64,000 bases of DNA from CAWBNS01 sp964445105. GTDB lineage: Bacteria > Chlamydiota > Chlamydiia > Chlamydiales > JAJFMA01. The translations under genes and the position numbers were made by a program. The notes below the pieces were generated by a model. The model was given only the letters and a program-made list of their open reading frames with translations. It was not told the DNA's origin and ran no database searches. The stretch lies in NCBI GenBank assembly GCA_964445105.1, contig CAYUJS010000005.1, forward strand, positions 4,601 to 68,600, given 5' to 3'. Positions 26,549-34,772 of this stretch are shown here, piece after piece (within the stretch, counting starts at the first letter, position 1; the number at the start of each line of letters is the position of its first letter).

Positions 26549-27747
26549 GGGCCGACAGGGGCCAAGTTGTCCTGGAGGATTTTTTCCATAAGCGCGTCGA
26601 CTTCGTTCATGGACAATTCAAAGACACTTGTAGTAGCGACAGCTTCAGTAGAGGGGGATTGGGCTACTATAGGTAAATTAGTTTCTGCAACATTGACATC
26701 CACCTTAGCTGAGAGGCCTAAACGGAGCGGATGCTGTTTTATCTGCTCAGGGTCTAGCCCGATGCGCACGGGGACACGTTGTACAATTTTGATCCAATTG
26801 CCTGTGGCGTTCTGAGGCGGAATAAGGGAAAAGACGCTACCCGTGCCGAAACCGATACCTATCACTTTTCCGTTGTATTTAACTTCCCTGCCATAAATGT
26901 CAAAGGTGACGACAGCAGGTTGCCCGATGCGCATATTGGTAAGCTCGGTTTCTTTATAGTTGGCATCTACCCACATATGTGTCAGCGGGATTACCGCCAT
27001 GAGAGCATTATTCGGGGAAGCCCACTGGCCAAGTTGCACAGCCAGTTGTGCAACGTAGCCTGTGGTGGGTGCATAAATAGAACAGTGCTTTAGACGATAG
27101 AAAGCATCTCGCACTACAGCCCTTTGCGTGGTGATGAGTGGGTGCTGCTCAATTGTAGTGTTTCCAGCCGCGTCTTGCGCGATTTTGAGTTGATACTGTG
27201 CCTGCTCTAGTTGCTTTCTAGCGCCCACCAAGTCATCTTTCGTCCGGTTGAACTCTTGCTCAGAGATACCCCCAGTTCCTTCTAAGCGGGAGCGCTGGTC
27301 ATAGTTGAATTGCGCCGTAGCGAGCTGCGCCTGTTTGACACCCACATTTGCTTCGCTTTCGTGAACACTATTGTACAATTGCCTTACCTGCAGAATAGTT
27401 GCGGCCAATCCACGGAGCTCCTTGTCATAGGCCACTTGGTAAGCGGTGGGGTCAAGTTGGATCAGTAGCTGTCCTTCCTTGACCAGATCTGTGTTGTCTG
27501 CAAAAAAAGCGATAGGCGTACCAGGAATCACCGAGGTGATGACGATCATATCCCCATTGACGTAAGCATCGTCTGTCGTTTGATGGTACTTTAGGTAGCA
27601 AAACCAAAAGGTAAACCAGCTCAAGCCGATCAACACCAAGCCCAGCGTGAGATAGATCACCATCTTGCTACGCTGGTGCTGCTCTTTATCGCCTTTGCTT
27701 GCCAGCTGCTGAAGGGCAGAGCTAGAATCCTTCTGTATGTCGGGCAT
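26545..27747 (-). CDS. HlyD-family membrane fusion protein (EmrA type)
   Basis: 400 aa periplasmic adaptor. One membrane helix (about residues 29-50, MVIYLTLGLVLIGLSWFTFW) follows a short cytoplasmic N-terminus. Next comes a lipoyl-like half domain (DDAYVNGDMIVITSVIPGTP), a long coiled-coil hairpin with many Gln and Ala, then the barrel segment APTTGYVAQLAVQLGQW. The YHQTTDDAYV motif is typical of EmrA. It pairs with the overlapping EmrB-type gene; a good promoter sits just upstream. Confidence 0.9.
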   Translation of the reverse strand: MPDIQKDSSSALQQLASKGDKEQHQRSKMVIYLTLGLVLIGLSWFTFWFCYLKYHQTTDDAYVNGDMIVITSVIPGTPIAFFADNTDLVKEGQLLIQLDPTAYQVAYDKELRGLAATILQVRQLYNSVHESEANVGVKQAQLATAQFNYDQRSRLEGTGGISEQEFNRTKDDLVGARKQLEQAQYQLKIAQDAAGNTTIEQHPLITTQRAVVRDAFYRLKHCSIYAPTTGYVAQLAVQLGQWASPNNALMAVIPLTHMWVDANYKETELTNMRIGQPAVVTFDIYGREVKYNGKVIGIGFGTGSVFSLIPPQNATGNWIKIVQRVPVRIGLDPEQIKQHPLRLGLSAKVDVNVAETNLPIVAQSPSTEAVATTSVFELSMNEVDALMEKILQDNLAPVGP

Positions 27748-27773
27748 CTAACCTATCCAAGGTAAAATTTGAC

Positions 27774-27802
27774 AATGTAAGGATGACAATAATTTAATGC
27801 AA
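27774..27802 (-). promoter_or_regulatory. Promoter of the EmrAB-type operon
   Basis: Minus strand: -35 TTGCAT (27797-27802), 17-base spacer, -10 TACATT (27774-27779), about 27 bases before the HlyD-family ATG. No repressor gene is adjacent. Confidence 0.65.
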
Positions 27803-27833
27803 AGCGAAGCGTGGGAGAGCAGTAGAAGGCTTT

Positions 27834-28016
27834 TTATTCGTCGATAAGTCCGCCTGGCGTTATAGAGTCTGGGTAGCAAAAACCTTCCAGCAAGTCCTTC
27901 AAGGATGTAGGTCTTATTTTGGCTGTAACTCTACCGTTGCGCATGGGCACGTTCTGGCCAGCTAGGGCTGGTGGCGGACTAACCTTTAGAACCTTTACCG
28001 AGAATTCTAAGCTGAG
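27834..28016 (-). pseudogene. Probable gene-tail fragment in the 27.7-28.2 kb gap
   Basis: In the 428-base gap a minus-strand frame is open for 60 codons and ends at TAA 27834. Part of it reads SPPPALAGQNVPMRNGRVTA and then RPTSLKDLLEGFCYPDSITP. A TAG at 28017-28019 interrupts the same frame, which continues beyond it (LSIRQDGEFIAK). There is no start codon with a ribosome site. The ending loosely recalls tails of AbrB/MazE-like antitoxins, but this is weak. It is most likely a decayed gene. Confidence 0.35.
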
Positions 28017-28126
28017 CTATTTTGCGATGAATTCGCCGTCTTGTCTTATGGATAAGCAGTGAAATGGAGCTGTCGACTATCAAAAGGCTAGCCGGTTTTT
28101 CTTTTTAGCGGGATCAGCCAAGAGAA

Positions 28127-28164
28127 AGGGGAGCCCCCCTGGCAAGTAAAAGAGAAGCTCCCCT
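28127..28164 (-). terminator. Intrinsic terminator after the 108-aa gene
   Basis: Minus strand: 8-bp stem AGGGGAGC / GCTCCCCT (28157-28164 with 28127-28134), then TTTCTCTT. It lies 12 bases after the stop codon of the gene at 28176-28502. Confidence 0.6.
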
Positions 28165-28175
28165 AAGCGAAAATA

Positions 28176-28502
28176 TTATTTCTTCTTTGCAAGCGCAGAA
28201 AAAATATTTGCCACTTTTTGTGCCTGAGCCAAATTCAAAACCGAATCTCTGAAAGGCTTGAAATGAGCAGTCCCATCTTTACTGCGTATACGTACGGTGT
28301 CGATTACAAAGTTACCGTTGCAATATGTGTAATGATCGGTCACTTTGCCGTCGTAGACGCGTTTAAAATAGAGAGGCATTCCGTGCTTAGTAGTATTAAC
28401 AGTCCATTTCTTGTTCAAATTGAGGCGTTTCAGGGTAACCCCGGCTGCATTGCAGATATCAACAGGTGATTTGTTGATGTTTTCAAAAGTAATTGATGTC
28501 AT
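28176..28502 (-). CDS. Small unknown protein, possibly beta-rich
   Basis: 108 aa from ATG 28502 with AAAGGGAGAA upstream, so well translated, and followed by a terminator: a stand-alone gene. The first half (ITFENINKSPVDICNAAG, then LNLNKKWTVNTTKHGMPLYF) has a spacing that recalls VHL-beta-like domains (F-x-N, P-V, L, T, G-x-P-W/Y-x-F), but key Trp and Tyr residues are missing, so this is only a hint. The C-terminus ends in Lys-Lys-Lys. It is divergent from a LuxR-type regulator with a palindrome between them, which suggests joint control. Confidence 0.65.
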   Translation of the reverse strand: MTSITFENINKSPVDICNAAGVTLKRLNLNKKWTVNTTKHGMPLYFKRVYDGKVTDHYTYCNGNFVIDTVRIRSKDGTAHFKPFRDSVLNLAQAQKVANIFSALAKKK

Positions 28503-28586
28503 AAAATTCTCCCTTTTTGAAGTGTTTCAACAGAGGCCACCGTTGGCCTGTGCGTACATTTTTAAAAATTAAGAATTGCAAAAATA

Positions 28587-28605
28587 GGGTAGAAAATACC
28601 CTAAT
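28587..28605. promoter_or_regulatory. Palindrome between divergent genes, candidate operator
   Basis: Perfect inverted repeat TAGGGTA-GAAAA-TACCCTA, 53 bases before the LuxR-type GTG start and 85 bases before the divergent 108-aa gene. Position and symmetry suit an operator for a dimeric regulator, possibly the adjacent LuxR-type protein. A weak hairpin role cannot be excluded. Confidence 0.5.
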
Positions 28606-28657
28606 AGAGAGTCATTCGAATTTTCTGGCTATGAATCAGGTCGCTTAAGGGGGTCTT

Positions 28658-29482
28658 GTGGCAGATATCGAACGGATGGCGCAGTATTCGCTCAAAAATG
28701 CAGATACTATTAGGCGGATTTGCGCCCCGCTAGAGCAGTTTCGCGTGAAGCACTTCTGGTGCAGTAGAACCTCTGAAGATGGTCAGTTCCTGTGCATCGG
28801 AAGTAATCCCGCCTTACATGAAGACTATTACTTATCGAAAAGCTACTTGGATAATCCCTCTTTTCGAAGCCCAAAACTGGTCGTACCCGGGTTTTACTTT
28901 CACCAGAACTACGAGGACGACAAGTATAAGAAAACCATAGAAAATTACAGAGAAAAGTTTGATACTGAATTTTGCGCTATCCACCTCCTGAAGCAAGGCA
29001 AGGAGCTAATACGTTGTGGATACGCCTCGACCCCCGCCAATGCGTCGAAGTTCAACACCCTCTTTTCAAACAACATAAAATTGTTTGAAAAATTCAATAG
29101 ATACTTCTTGAGGGAAGCTAGTAATTTGTTCGCGAAGGGCATTAATTACTCCGTTAATTTAGTGAAAGAAATCGGGGAGCGATTTGATCAAAAAAGCAGC
29201 CTTTATTTTTTAAGCAAAGAGGAGAAATGCTCTTTTTTAGGTCGCTTAGAGCCTGAGCTTGTCAACATCAAAAAGCTGAGCCCCCAAGAAATGTGCTGTA
29301 TGAGGTTTTTGACCGAGGGGTTATCCGCGCCTCTTATTGCTGCCAGGATGGGTCTTTCTGCGCGCACGGTGGAACATTACCTCGACTCTGCTAAAGATAA
29401 GCTATTCTGTGAGTCAAAACGCGAGCTATTCAGGTATGCCACGCTGCTGCAGACGACCTGCGGCTTTTTTGGGGATGAGTAG
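28658..29482 (+). CDS. LuxR-type transcription regulator with unusual N-terminal sensor
   Basis: 274 aa from GTG 28658 after TTAAGGGGG. The C-terminus (207-262) is a LuxR/GerE HTH: LSPQEMCCMRFLTEGLSAPL then IAARMGLSARTVEHYLDSAK, with the expected conserved residues. The N-terminal ~190 residues (for example HFWCSRTSEDGQFLCIGSNP and DYYLSKSYLDNPSF) look like the PAS-like ligand domain of LuxR regulators common in Legionella and other amoeba-associated bacteria, not a receiver domain. The ligand is unknown. LuxR-type regulators are rare in chlamydiae, so horizontal acquisition is plausible. It stands alone between a divergent unknown gene and the glycan cluster. Confidence 0.85.
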   Translation: MADIERMAQYSLKNADTIRRICAPLEQFRVKHFWCSRTSEDGQFLCIGSNPALHEDYYLSKSYLDNPSFRSPKLVVPGFYFHQNYEDDKYKKTIENYREKFDTEFCAIHLLKQGKELIRCGYASTPANASKFNTLFSNNIKLFEKFNRYFLREASNLFAKGINYSVNLVKEIGERFDQKSSLYFLSKEEKCSFLGRLEPELVNIKKLSPQEMCCMRFLTEGLSAPLIAARMGLSARTVEHYLDSAKDKLFCESKRELFRYATLLQTTCGFFGDE

Positions 29483-29485
29483 CAG

Positions 29486-29521
29486 CCTTTAACCCTTTGA
29501 CAAATGGCAGAGGGTAAAAGG
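29486..29521 (+). terminator. Possible terminator after the LuxR-type gene
   Basis: Stem CCTTTAACCCT / AGGGTAAAAGG (11 bp, one mismatch; 29486-29496 with 29511-29521), four bases after the stop codon. No T-run follows directly, but a T-rich stretch begins about 10 bases later. Moderate support only. Confidence 0.4.
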
Positions 29522-29644
29522 CGTAAGCGCTTTCTTGTAGCAGCAAGCCCGCGCTCTGCAGATTTTTGGAAGAGCATTTCGCATTAACTGTCTGTTCGGT
29601 TATCCTAGCCGTTCTTTACTACCTTGGAGCGAGGGCTTTTTTGT

Positions 29645-30166
29645 ATGTCCAGAATGGTAAATGTCTCCAATGTGCTCTCTGCATCGCGTGGCCTGTTGGC
29701 GTTGATTTTTCTGGTGCCTTCTCCAGCAACCCGCGGCCTGGTGATCGCATTGGCTATGCTTACGGACGGCTTGGATGGGTTTTTAGCGCGGCGTTGGCAT
29801 CAAACTAGTCAGTTCGGCGCGATGCTTGACCCTTTGATGGACAAGTTTTTTGTGATCTTTGTGCTGGGCGTGCTGCACTTTGAGGGCGCGGTCCAGTTTC
29901 CGCAAATTGCGGCTCTTCTTTGTCGCGATGTGGCCATAGTGATCTTTGGCATTCATCTTTACAAGGCGGGCGAGTGGTCGCGCTACTCTTTCAGAGCAAT
30001 TTGGAGCGGTAAGGTGACGACTACGTTGCAGTTTTTTGTTTTATTAGCTCTAAGTTTTGGTTACCCGGTCCCTAGCTATGTTTATCCAGCTTTTGTGGTG
30101 CTCGGCATATTTGCGTTGATTGAGCTTTCGCTCATGGCGCGTCAACAGGGAGATCCGATCGGATGA
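29645..30166 (+). CDS. CDP-alcohol phosphatidyltransferase family protein (PgsA-like)
   Basis: 173 aa integral membrane enzyme that moves a phospho-alcohol from a CDP-linked donor to an acceptor alcohol with release of CMP or CMP-type product. The family signature DG-x2-AR-x8-G-x3-D-x3-D is complete: DGFLARRWHQTSQFGAMLDP then LMDK. About five to six helices follow. The start ATG 29645 was chosen because the first helix begins soon after; TTG 29624 is less likely. It overlaps the next glycosyltransferase by 4 bp. In core metabolism such an enzyme is phosphatidylglycerophosphate synthase, but fusion into a glycosyltransferase operon suggests a phospho-glycolipid role instead. Confidence 0.85.
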   Translation: MSRMVNVSNVLSASRGLLALIFLVPSPATRGLVIALAMLTDGLDGFLARRWHQTSQFGAMLDPLMDKFFVIFVLGVLHFEGAVQFPQIAALLCRDVAIVIFGIHLYKAGEWSRYSFRAIWSGKVTTTLQFFVLLALSFGYPVPSYVYPAFVVLGIFALIELSLMARQQGDPIG

Positions 30167-31290
30167 AAGTCGCTTGGAGCGTGTTTGTATTAGATGGCGG
30201 TGTCTCTGGAATTTCTACCTATGTATTGTCCTTAATCCGTGCCTTGAGCGGGGTAGACCAGACGAACGAGTACGAGATATTGCTCCCCTGGCCGGCGCAG
30301 TCTATGCTGCCTCCTCTAAGCGGTAAGTTCAAAATTAGGCCGTCGCGGCCTTTGGTAAACAGCCCCTTGATAAATATTTTATGGCATAACTCGCTTTTAC
30401 CAGCTCTCGCCCGTAGCCGCGGCTACGATCTCGTTCATTTGCCCAGTATTCGCCGCATCCCCCTGATCAAGAGCTGTTGTCTGGTGGCGACAGTACACGA
30501 CATGGCCCCTTGCGCTATGCCCGAGAAATATGACGCCTTGCGCTGGTTCTACCACCAACATGTGCTGGGGCGCTTGATCCATAGATGTGACCGGATTATT
30601 GCCGTGAGTCATCATACTAAAGCGGATATCGTGAAGTACACTGGGTATCCAGAAAATAAGATAGATGTCATTTATTCAGGCATCGACCAGAGCGTCTTTC
30701 AGCCTCATGCAGGAGACGCGGTTCTTCAGCAGCGTTACGGCTTATATAAACCGTTTTTGGTCTATGTCTCGAGAATCGAATATCCTGCTAAAAATCATTT
30801 AAATCTCATCAGAGCCTTCGAGCTATTGAAGCAAAAGTATGACTTGCCGCATGAACTGGTTTTTGCTGGCCCTGAGTGGTCCGGAAGCGAGGTAGTGACT
30901 AATTATATCCTGCATAGTCGCTACAGAGACCAGATCCGTTCATTGGGGGTTATTCCGACTGAGGATGTGGTGCGGCTTTATTCCGCTTGTGACTTGATGG
31001 TATTCCCCTCTTACTTCGAAGGATTTGGTTTTCCCCTGTTGGAGGCAATGGCTTGCGGTGCACTGGTGGCCTGTTCTAACGCCACCGCGCTCAAAGAGCT
31101 TGCAGAGGGCTATGCAGAGCTTTTTAATCCGCGCGATCCAGATGATATAGCCCAAGCAATGCTCAATGTACTGAATAGTCCTGAAAAAGAGCTGTTGCGG
31201 GCCCGTGGGCGCGTGTACGCCTCCAAGTTTCGTTGGGAGGCCGCCGCACAGCAAGTATTAGAGACCTATCAAAAAGCACTCGATTCATGA
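30163..31290 (+). CDS. Glycosyltransferase family 4 (GT-B)
   Basis: 375 aa. N-terminal acceptor domain starts MKVAWSVFVLDGGVSGISTY. The central HDMAPCAMPEKYDALRWFY and the C-terminal donor site FPSYFEGFGFPLLEAMACGA, with the E-x7-E pattern, are diagnostic of GT4 retaining glycosyltransferases using nucleotide sugars. Start at ATG 30163 overlaps the preceding CDP-alcohol transferase by 4 bp, and its stop overlaps the next ATG by 4 bp, so the three are translationally coupled. The glycan is unknown. Confidence 0.9.
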   Translation: MKVAWSVFVLDGGVSGISTYVLSLIRALSGVDQTNEYEILLPWPAQSMLPPLSGKFKIRPSRPLVNSPLINILWHNSLLPALARSRGYDLVHLPSIRRIPLIKSCCLVATVHDMAPCAMPEKYDALRWFYHQHVLGRLIHRCDRIIAVSHHTKADIVKYTGYPENKIDVIYSGIDQSVFQPHAGDAVLQQRYGLYKPFLVYVSRIEYPAKNHLNLIRAFELLKQKYDLPHELVFAGPEWSGSEVVTNYILHSRYRDQIRSLGVIPTEDVVRLYSACDLMVFPSYFEGFGFPLLEAMACGALVACSNATALKELAEGYAELFNPRDPDDIAQAMLNVLNSPEKELLRARGRVYASKFRWEAAAQQVLETYQKALDS

Positions 31291-32123
31291 CCGTTGCGAT
31301 TATTATGCGCTCTATGAACGAGCAGCCGTACGTGGAACAAGTCTTTGAGGCACTGCGTAAGCAGAGCTTCCGCGATTTTACCTTATATAACGTGGACTCA
31401 GGATCAACGGATGGCACCTGGGAGTGTGTTTGCAGAGAAAATTCTAGGGCAGACAAAAGACGCCGTATCCGCCTGGAGCAGTATGTGCCGGGTAAGGTGC
31501 TGAATGACACGATTGCGCTGACGACTGAGCCTATCATTGCTCTTTTGAACGCCGACGCTATTCCCCTCTCTACCGCATGGCTGGAGGAACTTGTACAACC
31601 CCTGTTGCGCAATGAAGCCGATGCTACGTTGAGTAGGCAGATCGCTAGGAAAGATGCCCATTTTATCGTAAAAAACGATTATCTGCGTGCCTACGACCCG
31701 GCCCGGTATACAACGCAGTCCCTCGATCTATTTTCGGCAGTATCCTGTGCCTTTAAACGGTCCATATGGGAGCAATGCTCTTTCCCTTCAGAAGGGTATG
31801 CGGAAGATTGGGCCTGGTTTCAGGCATGTCGGCAGCTAGGTATGCGGTTTCGTCTTGCGGCGGGTTCTGTGGTCGAGCACTCCCACAACTATTCACTGAA
31901 TGCTTTGTATCGCAAGCGCTTCCGGCAAGCGAAGACGTTTGTTAGGGTGGACGGCGTGCCTCCCTCTGCCTGTAAGCAAGCGCTAGCCGCCCTAAAAGAG
32001 GTAGCGCGAGATCTCTACAGCGCCGCCAAGTGCCTACAATTCCATACTATCCCCTACAATATCGCCTATAGGGGCGTCATCCACGCAGCTACCTATTGGG
32101 GCCGCAAAAAAGCGCAGGGTTAG
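31287..32123 (+). CDS. Family 2 glycosyltransferase
   Basis: 278 aa. GT-A signatures: VAIIMRSMNEQPYVEQV at the N-terminus, VDSGSTDGTWECV for nucleotide-sugar binding, and ALLNADAIPLSTAWLEEL as the DXD-like region. The later CAFKRSIWEQCSFPS and YAEDWAWFQ segments match rhamnosyl/galactosyl-type GT2 enzymes with an ED catalytic pair. The start ATG 31287 overlaps the previous stop (ATGA). It is third in the CDP-alcohol transferase - GT4 - GT2 operon. No clear terminator follows. Confidence 0.88.
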   Translation: MTVAIIMRSMNEQPYVEQVFEALRKQSFRDFTLYNVDSGSTDGTWECVCRENSRADKRRRIRLEQYVPGKVLNDTIALTTEPIIALLNADAIPLSTAWLEELVQPLLRNEADATLSRQIARKDAHFIVKNDYLRAYDPARYTTQSLDLFSAVSCAFKRSIWEQCSFPSEGYAEDWAWFQACRQLGMRFRLAAGSVVEHSHNYSLNALYRKRFRQAKTFVRVDGVPPSACKQALAALKEVARDLYSAAKCLQFHTIPYNIAYRGVIHAATYWGRKKAQG

Positions 32124-32414
32124 CCCGTAGGCCCTGCAAAATTAAAAAGTGTTGCAGTCTAGGTGTCCAAGATGCGTTTCCGATCCATTCTTCAAGAGGG
32201 TTGCGTGGTTAGAGATGGCAATAATTCATTATCCCTAGGAATGTGGGTTTAAAACGCTCTTTAGCGTCAGCGGATGTTTGGTTGTGTATTTCTAGTTTCA
32301 CTTGCTGGGATTTTTGGTTAATAAATTCGCCCTTACCTTTTTCGCGGACGCTGCGGGTTTCCTCTAAGAGTTTCAAGCGGCTAGTTTGCGGGCGCCACAA
32401 ATTTCGTCGGCCGA

Positions 32415-32621
32415 TTGGATCTAATTTGCTTCAAGTTGTACGCTAATGTAGATCAAGGACGGTCTAGTAAACATTTTATTTATTTGGAGCAGTTCGGCCC
32501 AACTCATGAAGAGCTGTCAATAGCAAAAGCGTGGTGTATGACGCAAGATATGTCTACAGAGTTTGCCGATTCGCTGGCGCAAGCACTAAGAGCACTGGGA
32601 GAAAAATTTGGGGGTAGCTAG
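32415..32621 (+). CDS. Possible small gene before the winged-helix gene
   Basis: 68 codons, from a TTG at 32415 with no visible ribosome site, so the true start is unclear. The last 45 residues (FIYLEQFGPTHEELSIAKAW then MSTEFADSLAQALRALGEKF) look like a real protein, and the stop overlaps the start of the next gene by 14 bases. No family is recognised. The 290 bases upstream (32124-32414) hold no recognisable gene. Confidence 0.4.
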   Translation: MDLICFKLYANVDQGRSSKHFIYLEQFGPTHEELSIAKAWCMTQDMSTEFADSLAQALRALGEKFGGS

Positions 32622-33465
32622 CAAGCAGCTCGATAGGATCTTAGCTCGCCTCGCTTGGAGCCTTTGGACAGAGCTTGGGATAGCAGGCCTTGAACGGGGT
32701 CACGAGTCGTTTGCCGTCGCGCCCGAAAAGTTAATTCTACTGACTTCGGTTTTGTCGGAGTTCGATCCGCGTCTGCGCGATGAGGCACTTGATTGGTGTA
32801 GCCGGTATCATCATTTTATTTGCCCTATCCGTCTTCAAATTCTTGCGAAGAGATACAAAGTCTTTGTGCCAAGGCCCTTCTCAATTTTTTCAGCGACGGT
32901 CAATGCTGCTGTAACCATGCGGACCAAATGGATTGTCTTACAAGCAGAGTCGCCTCTGAAATTTCGGCCCAGCGGCAAATCAGTTCTTCGAGATTTTGAG
33001 GCTCCCTCGATGATCTACTTTCGTTTGCAGGCTTTTTTAGGGGTGGGCGCACGCGCTGATGTCCTGGCTTTTCTACTGCATCAAGAGAACGGCGGCTTTA
33101 CCGCTTCTGACTTAATAGAAATAGGCTACTCCAAGCGGCGTCTTGCGCAAATTTTAGACGATCTCGCGGCCGCTGGAGTGCTCACCAAAACAATGGTTCG
33201 CAACCATTGGCGTTATGTTTTTGCAAGGATTGACCCATTCATTCACCTACTAGGGGGCCTGCCGCAGAACATGGTATATTGGGATCGCGTGTTGGCGGTT
33301 TTTTTGCCTATCCGTGCTTGCCTCCACGAGACTGAAAATGCCCCATTGGGTGTGCGAGCCGTCGATATGCGAAACCTGCTAAATACGCTCAAAAACCAAC
33401 TCCTACAGCTTGGGCTAAATCCACCAGCCCTGCAAAAGATATTGAGGCTTATTGGGAGAGCTTAG
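32608..33465 (+). CDS. Winged-helix protein of a poorly characterised family often near nucleotidyltransferases
   Basis: 285 aa from TTG 32608 with GGGAG upstream. The N-terminal segment (RLAWSLWTELGIAGLERGHE, then PEKLILLTSVLSEFDPRLRD and DWCSRYHHFICPIRLQIL) matches a family of putative transcription regulators found in many proteobacteria and actinobacteria. A winged helix lies near residues 150-205 (ADVLAFLLHQENGGFTASDL, then SKRRLAQILDDLAAAGVLTK). No enzyme motif. The nucleotidyltransferase-like gene follows 180 bases later on the same strand. Relatives often sit next to nucleotidyltransferase genes, so the pair may function together; this is from recall of the family and not checked here. 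Confidence 0.6.
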   Translation: MGVASKQLDRILARLAWSLWTELGIAGLERGHESFAVAPEKLILLTSVLSEFDPRLRDEALDWCSRYHHFICPIRLQILAKRYKVFVPRPFSIFSATVNAAVTMRTKWIVLQAESPLKFRPSGKSVLRDFEAPSMIYFRLQAFLGVGARADVLAFLLHQENGGFTASDLIEIGYSKRRLAQILDDLAAAGVLTKTMVRNHWRYVFARIDPFIHLLGGLPQNMVYWDRVLAVFLPIRACLHETENAPLGVRAVDMRNLLNTLKNQLLQLGLNPPALQKILRLIGRA

Positions 33466-33644
33466 TCGCGTGGATCTTAGATTTTTCTGCTTTTTATCGC
33501 GTCCAGAAGCGATAGGGTGCGCTAAACTCAATGGATATTCTTGCGTTTTTCTAACTGCTGGGCGTAAAAACAAAAGTTGAATGCCTAGCCTAGGCGCAAT
33601 GAAACTGTGTCGGTCGAAAAATTTCAAACCGTGGTTAGTGAGTG

Positions 33645-34772
33645 ATGTCCAAGTATTCTCTGCATGGGTCTTTGGCATTCGACGAGCGGGTTGAAGCTGA
33701 CATGAAGCGGATCGTGGATGCCATTACAAGCGACCCGCAGGGAGATCAGGTTAATTCTATCGTTCTTCTTGGAGGATACGGGCGCGGGGAGGGCACGCCT
33801 TTTAAGGTCAAGGGGACAGAAGTGCCCTTCAATGACTATGACCTTGTGGTGGTGGTCAATCTTAACAGAAACAGGCGGTTTTCTAAGAATTTTTCCCAGC
33901 GTATGCAACTGCTCAAACAGAGCCTAAAAAAGCAGTTAGGCATTACTGTGGACCTCTACGTTCACTGCCTCTCATCACTAAAGCGAGCCGAATGTTCTCT
34001 GCTCAACTACGAAATGCAAAATGGTCATCGCGTGCTGTGGGGAAATCCCAAAGTTCTCGAGATTATGCCCAAAGTTTCGCTAGAGGCGGTATCTCTGAGC
34101 GAAGGCAGCCGGTTGCTGATGAATCGAGGCAAGCTGTTGCTGGATATACGAGGGCGATTGCGCGACCCTAAACCTTTGACTGAACAAGAAACAGTCTGTT
34201 TTCGTAAATTCCTTTGGAAAAATCACTTGGCCTTTGGCGATTGCCTTCTTCTTTTGAAAAAAGAGTACGATGTGCTCTATCGATTAAAAGCGGGACGCAT
34301 TCAGAAATATGAAGAGTCGCAAGAAATCCCCGAGGCTCGCTGGATGATCTCGTTATATCAGCGTGCGGTTGCCTTTAAGCAGCGGGGAGAGATCGAATTG
34401 TTAAGCGGGACGGATTTAGTGGAAGAGTGGTATCGCACTAAGAGCTATTGGTTAGAATTTTTTTTGTGGTTTGAAGGAGCTCGCTTGGGAGTTGAGTTAG
34501 CGTCTTGCCAGGATTACTGCAACGCGATTGCTCTCAGAGAACCGAAGAGTTTCGCTTCAGTACTGCGTAACTTTAGCTTGCTAGGCGGTCGCATGGTTTA
34601 TCCGTCGGTAGCTTGGGCTTGTGTGCCTCTACGTAAACGCTTGTGTGCAGCTCTCTATCTTCTTTTACAAGAAAAAGGCGGGGATTTTTTGTTGGCACAG
34701 CTTTTAGGGGGTGGAGGGACGCTCGGGCAGCAGGTTGAGCGATTTTATGCTATGCGCTTGAGGTGTTCGTGA
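33645..34772 (+). CDS. Nucleotidyltransferase-fold protein
   Basis: 375 aa. The N-terminus has the nucleotidyltransferase (pol-beta fold) signature: IVLLGGYGRGEGTPF (about residues 42-56) followed by NDYDLVVVVNLNRN with the metal-binding D-x-D pair (about 68-70), and a third acidic strand VDLYVHCLS. The remaining ~250 residues are helical and Lys/Leu-rich, not assigned. Start: ATG 33645 (GTG 33642 also possible). Its stop overlaps the start of the phosphodiesterase gene by 4 bp (GTGA), so the two are coupled. Candidate roles are nucleotide transfer in phospho-glycan assembly or AMPylation-like modification; the substrate is unknown. Confidence 0.75.
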   Translation: MSKYSLHGSLAFDERVEADMKRIVDAITSDPQGDQVNSIVLLGGYGRGEGTPFKVKGTEVPFNDYDLVVVVNLNRNRRFSKNFSQRMQLLKQSLKKQLGITVDLYVHCLSSLKRAECSLLNYEMQNGHRVLWGNPKVLEIMPKVSLEAVSLSEGSRLLMNRGKLLLDIRGRLRDPKPLTEQETVCFRKFLWKNHLAFGDCLLLLKKEYDVLYRLKAGRIQKYEESQEIPEARWMISLYQRAVAFKQRGEIELLSGTDLVEEWYRTKSYWLEFFLWFEGARLGVELASCQDYCNAIALREPKSFASVLRNFSLLGGRMVYPSVAWACVPLRKRLCAALYLLLQEKGGDFLLAQLLGGGGTLGQQVERFYAMRLRCS

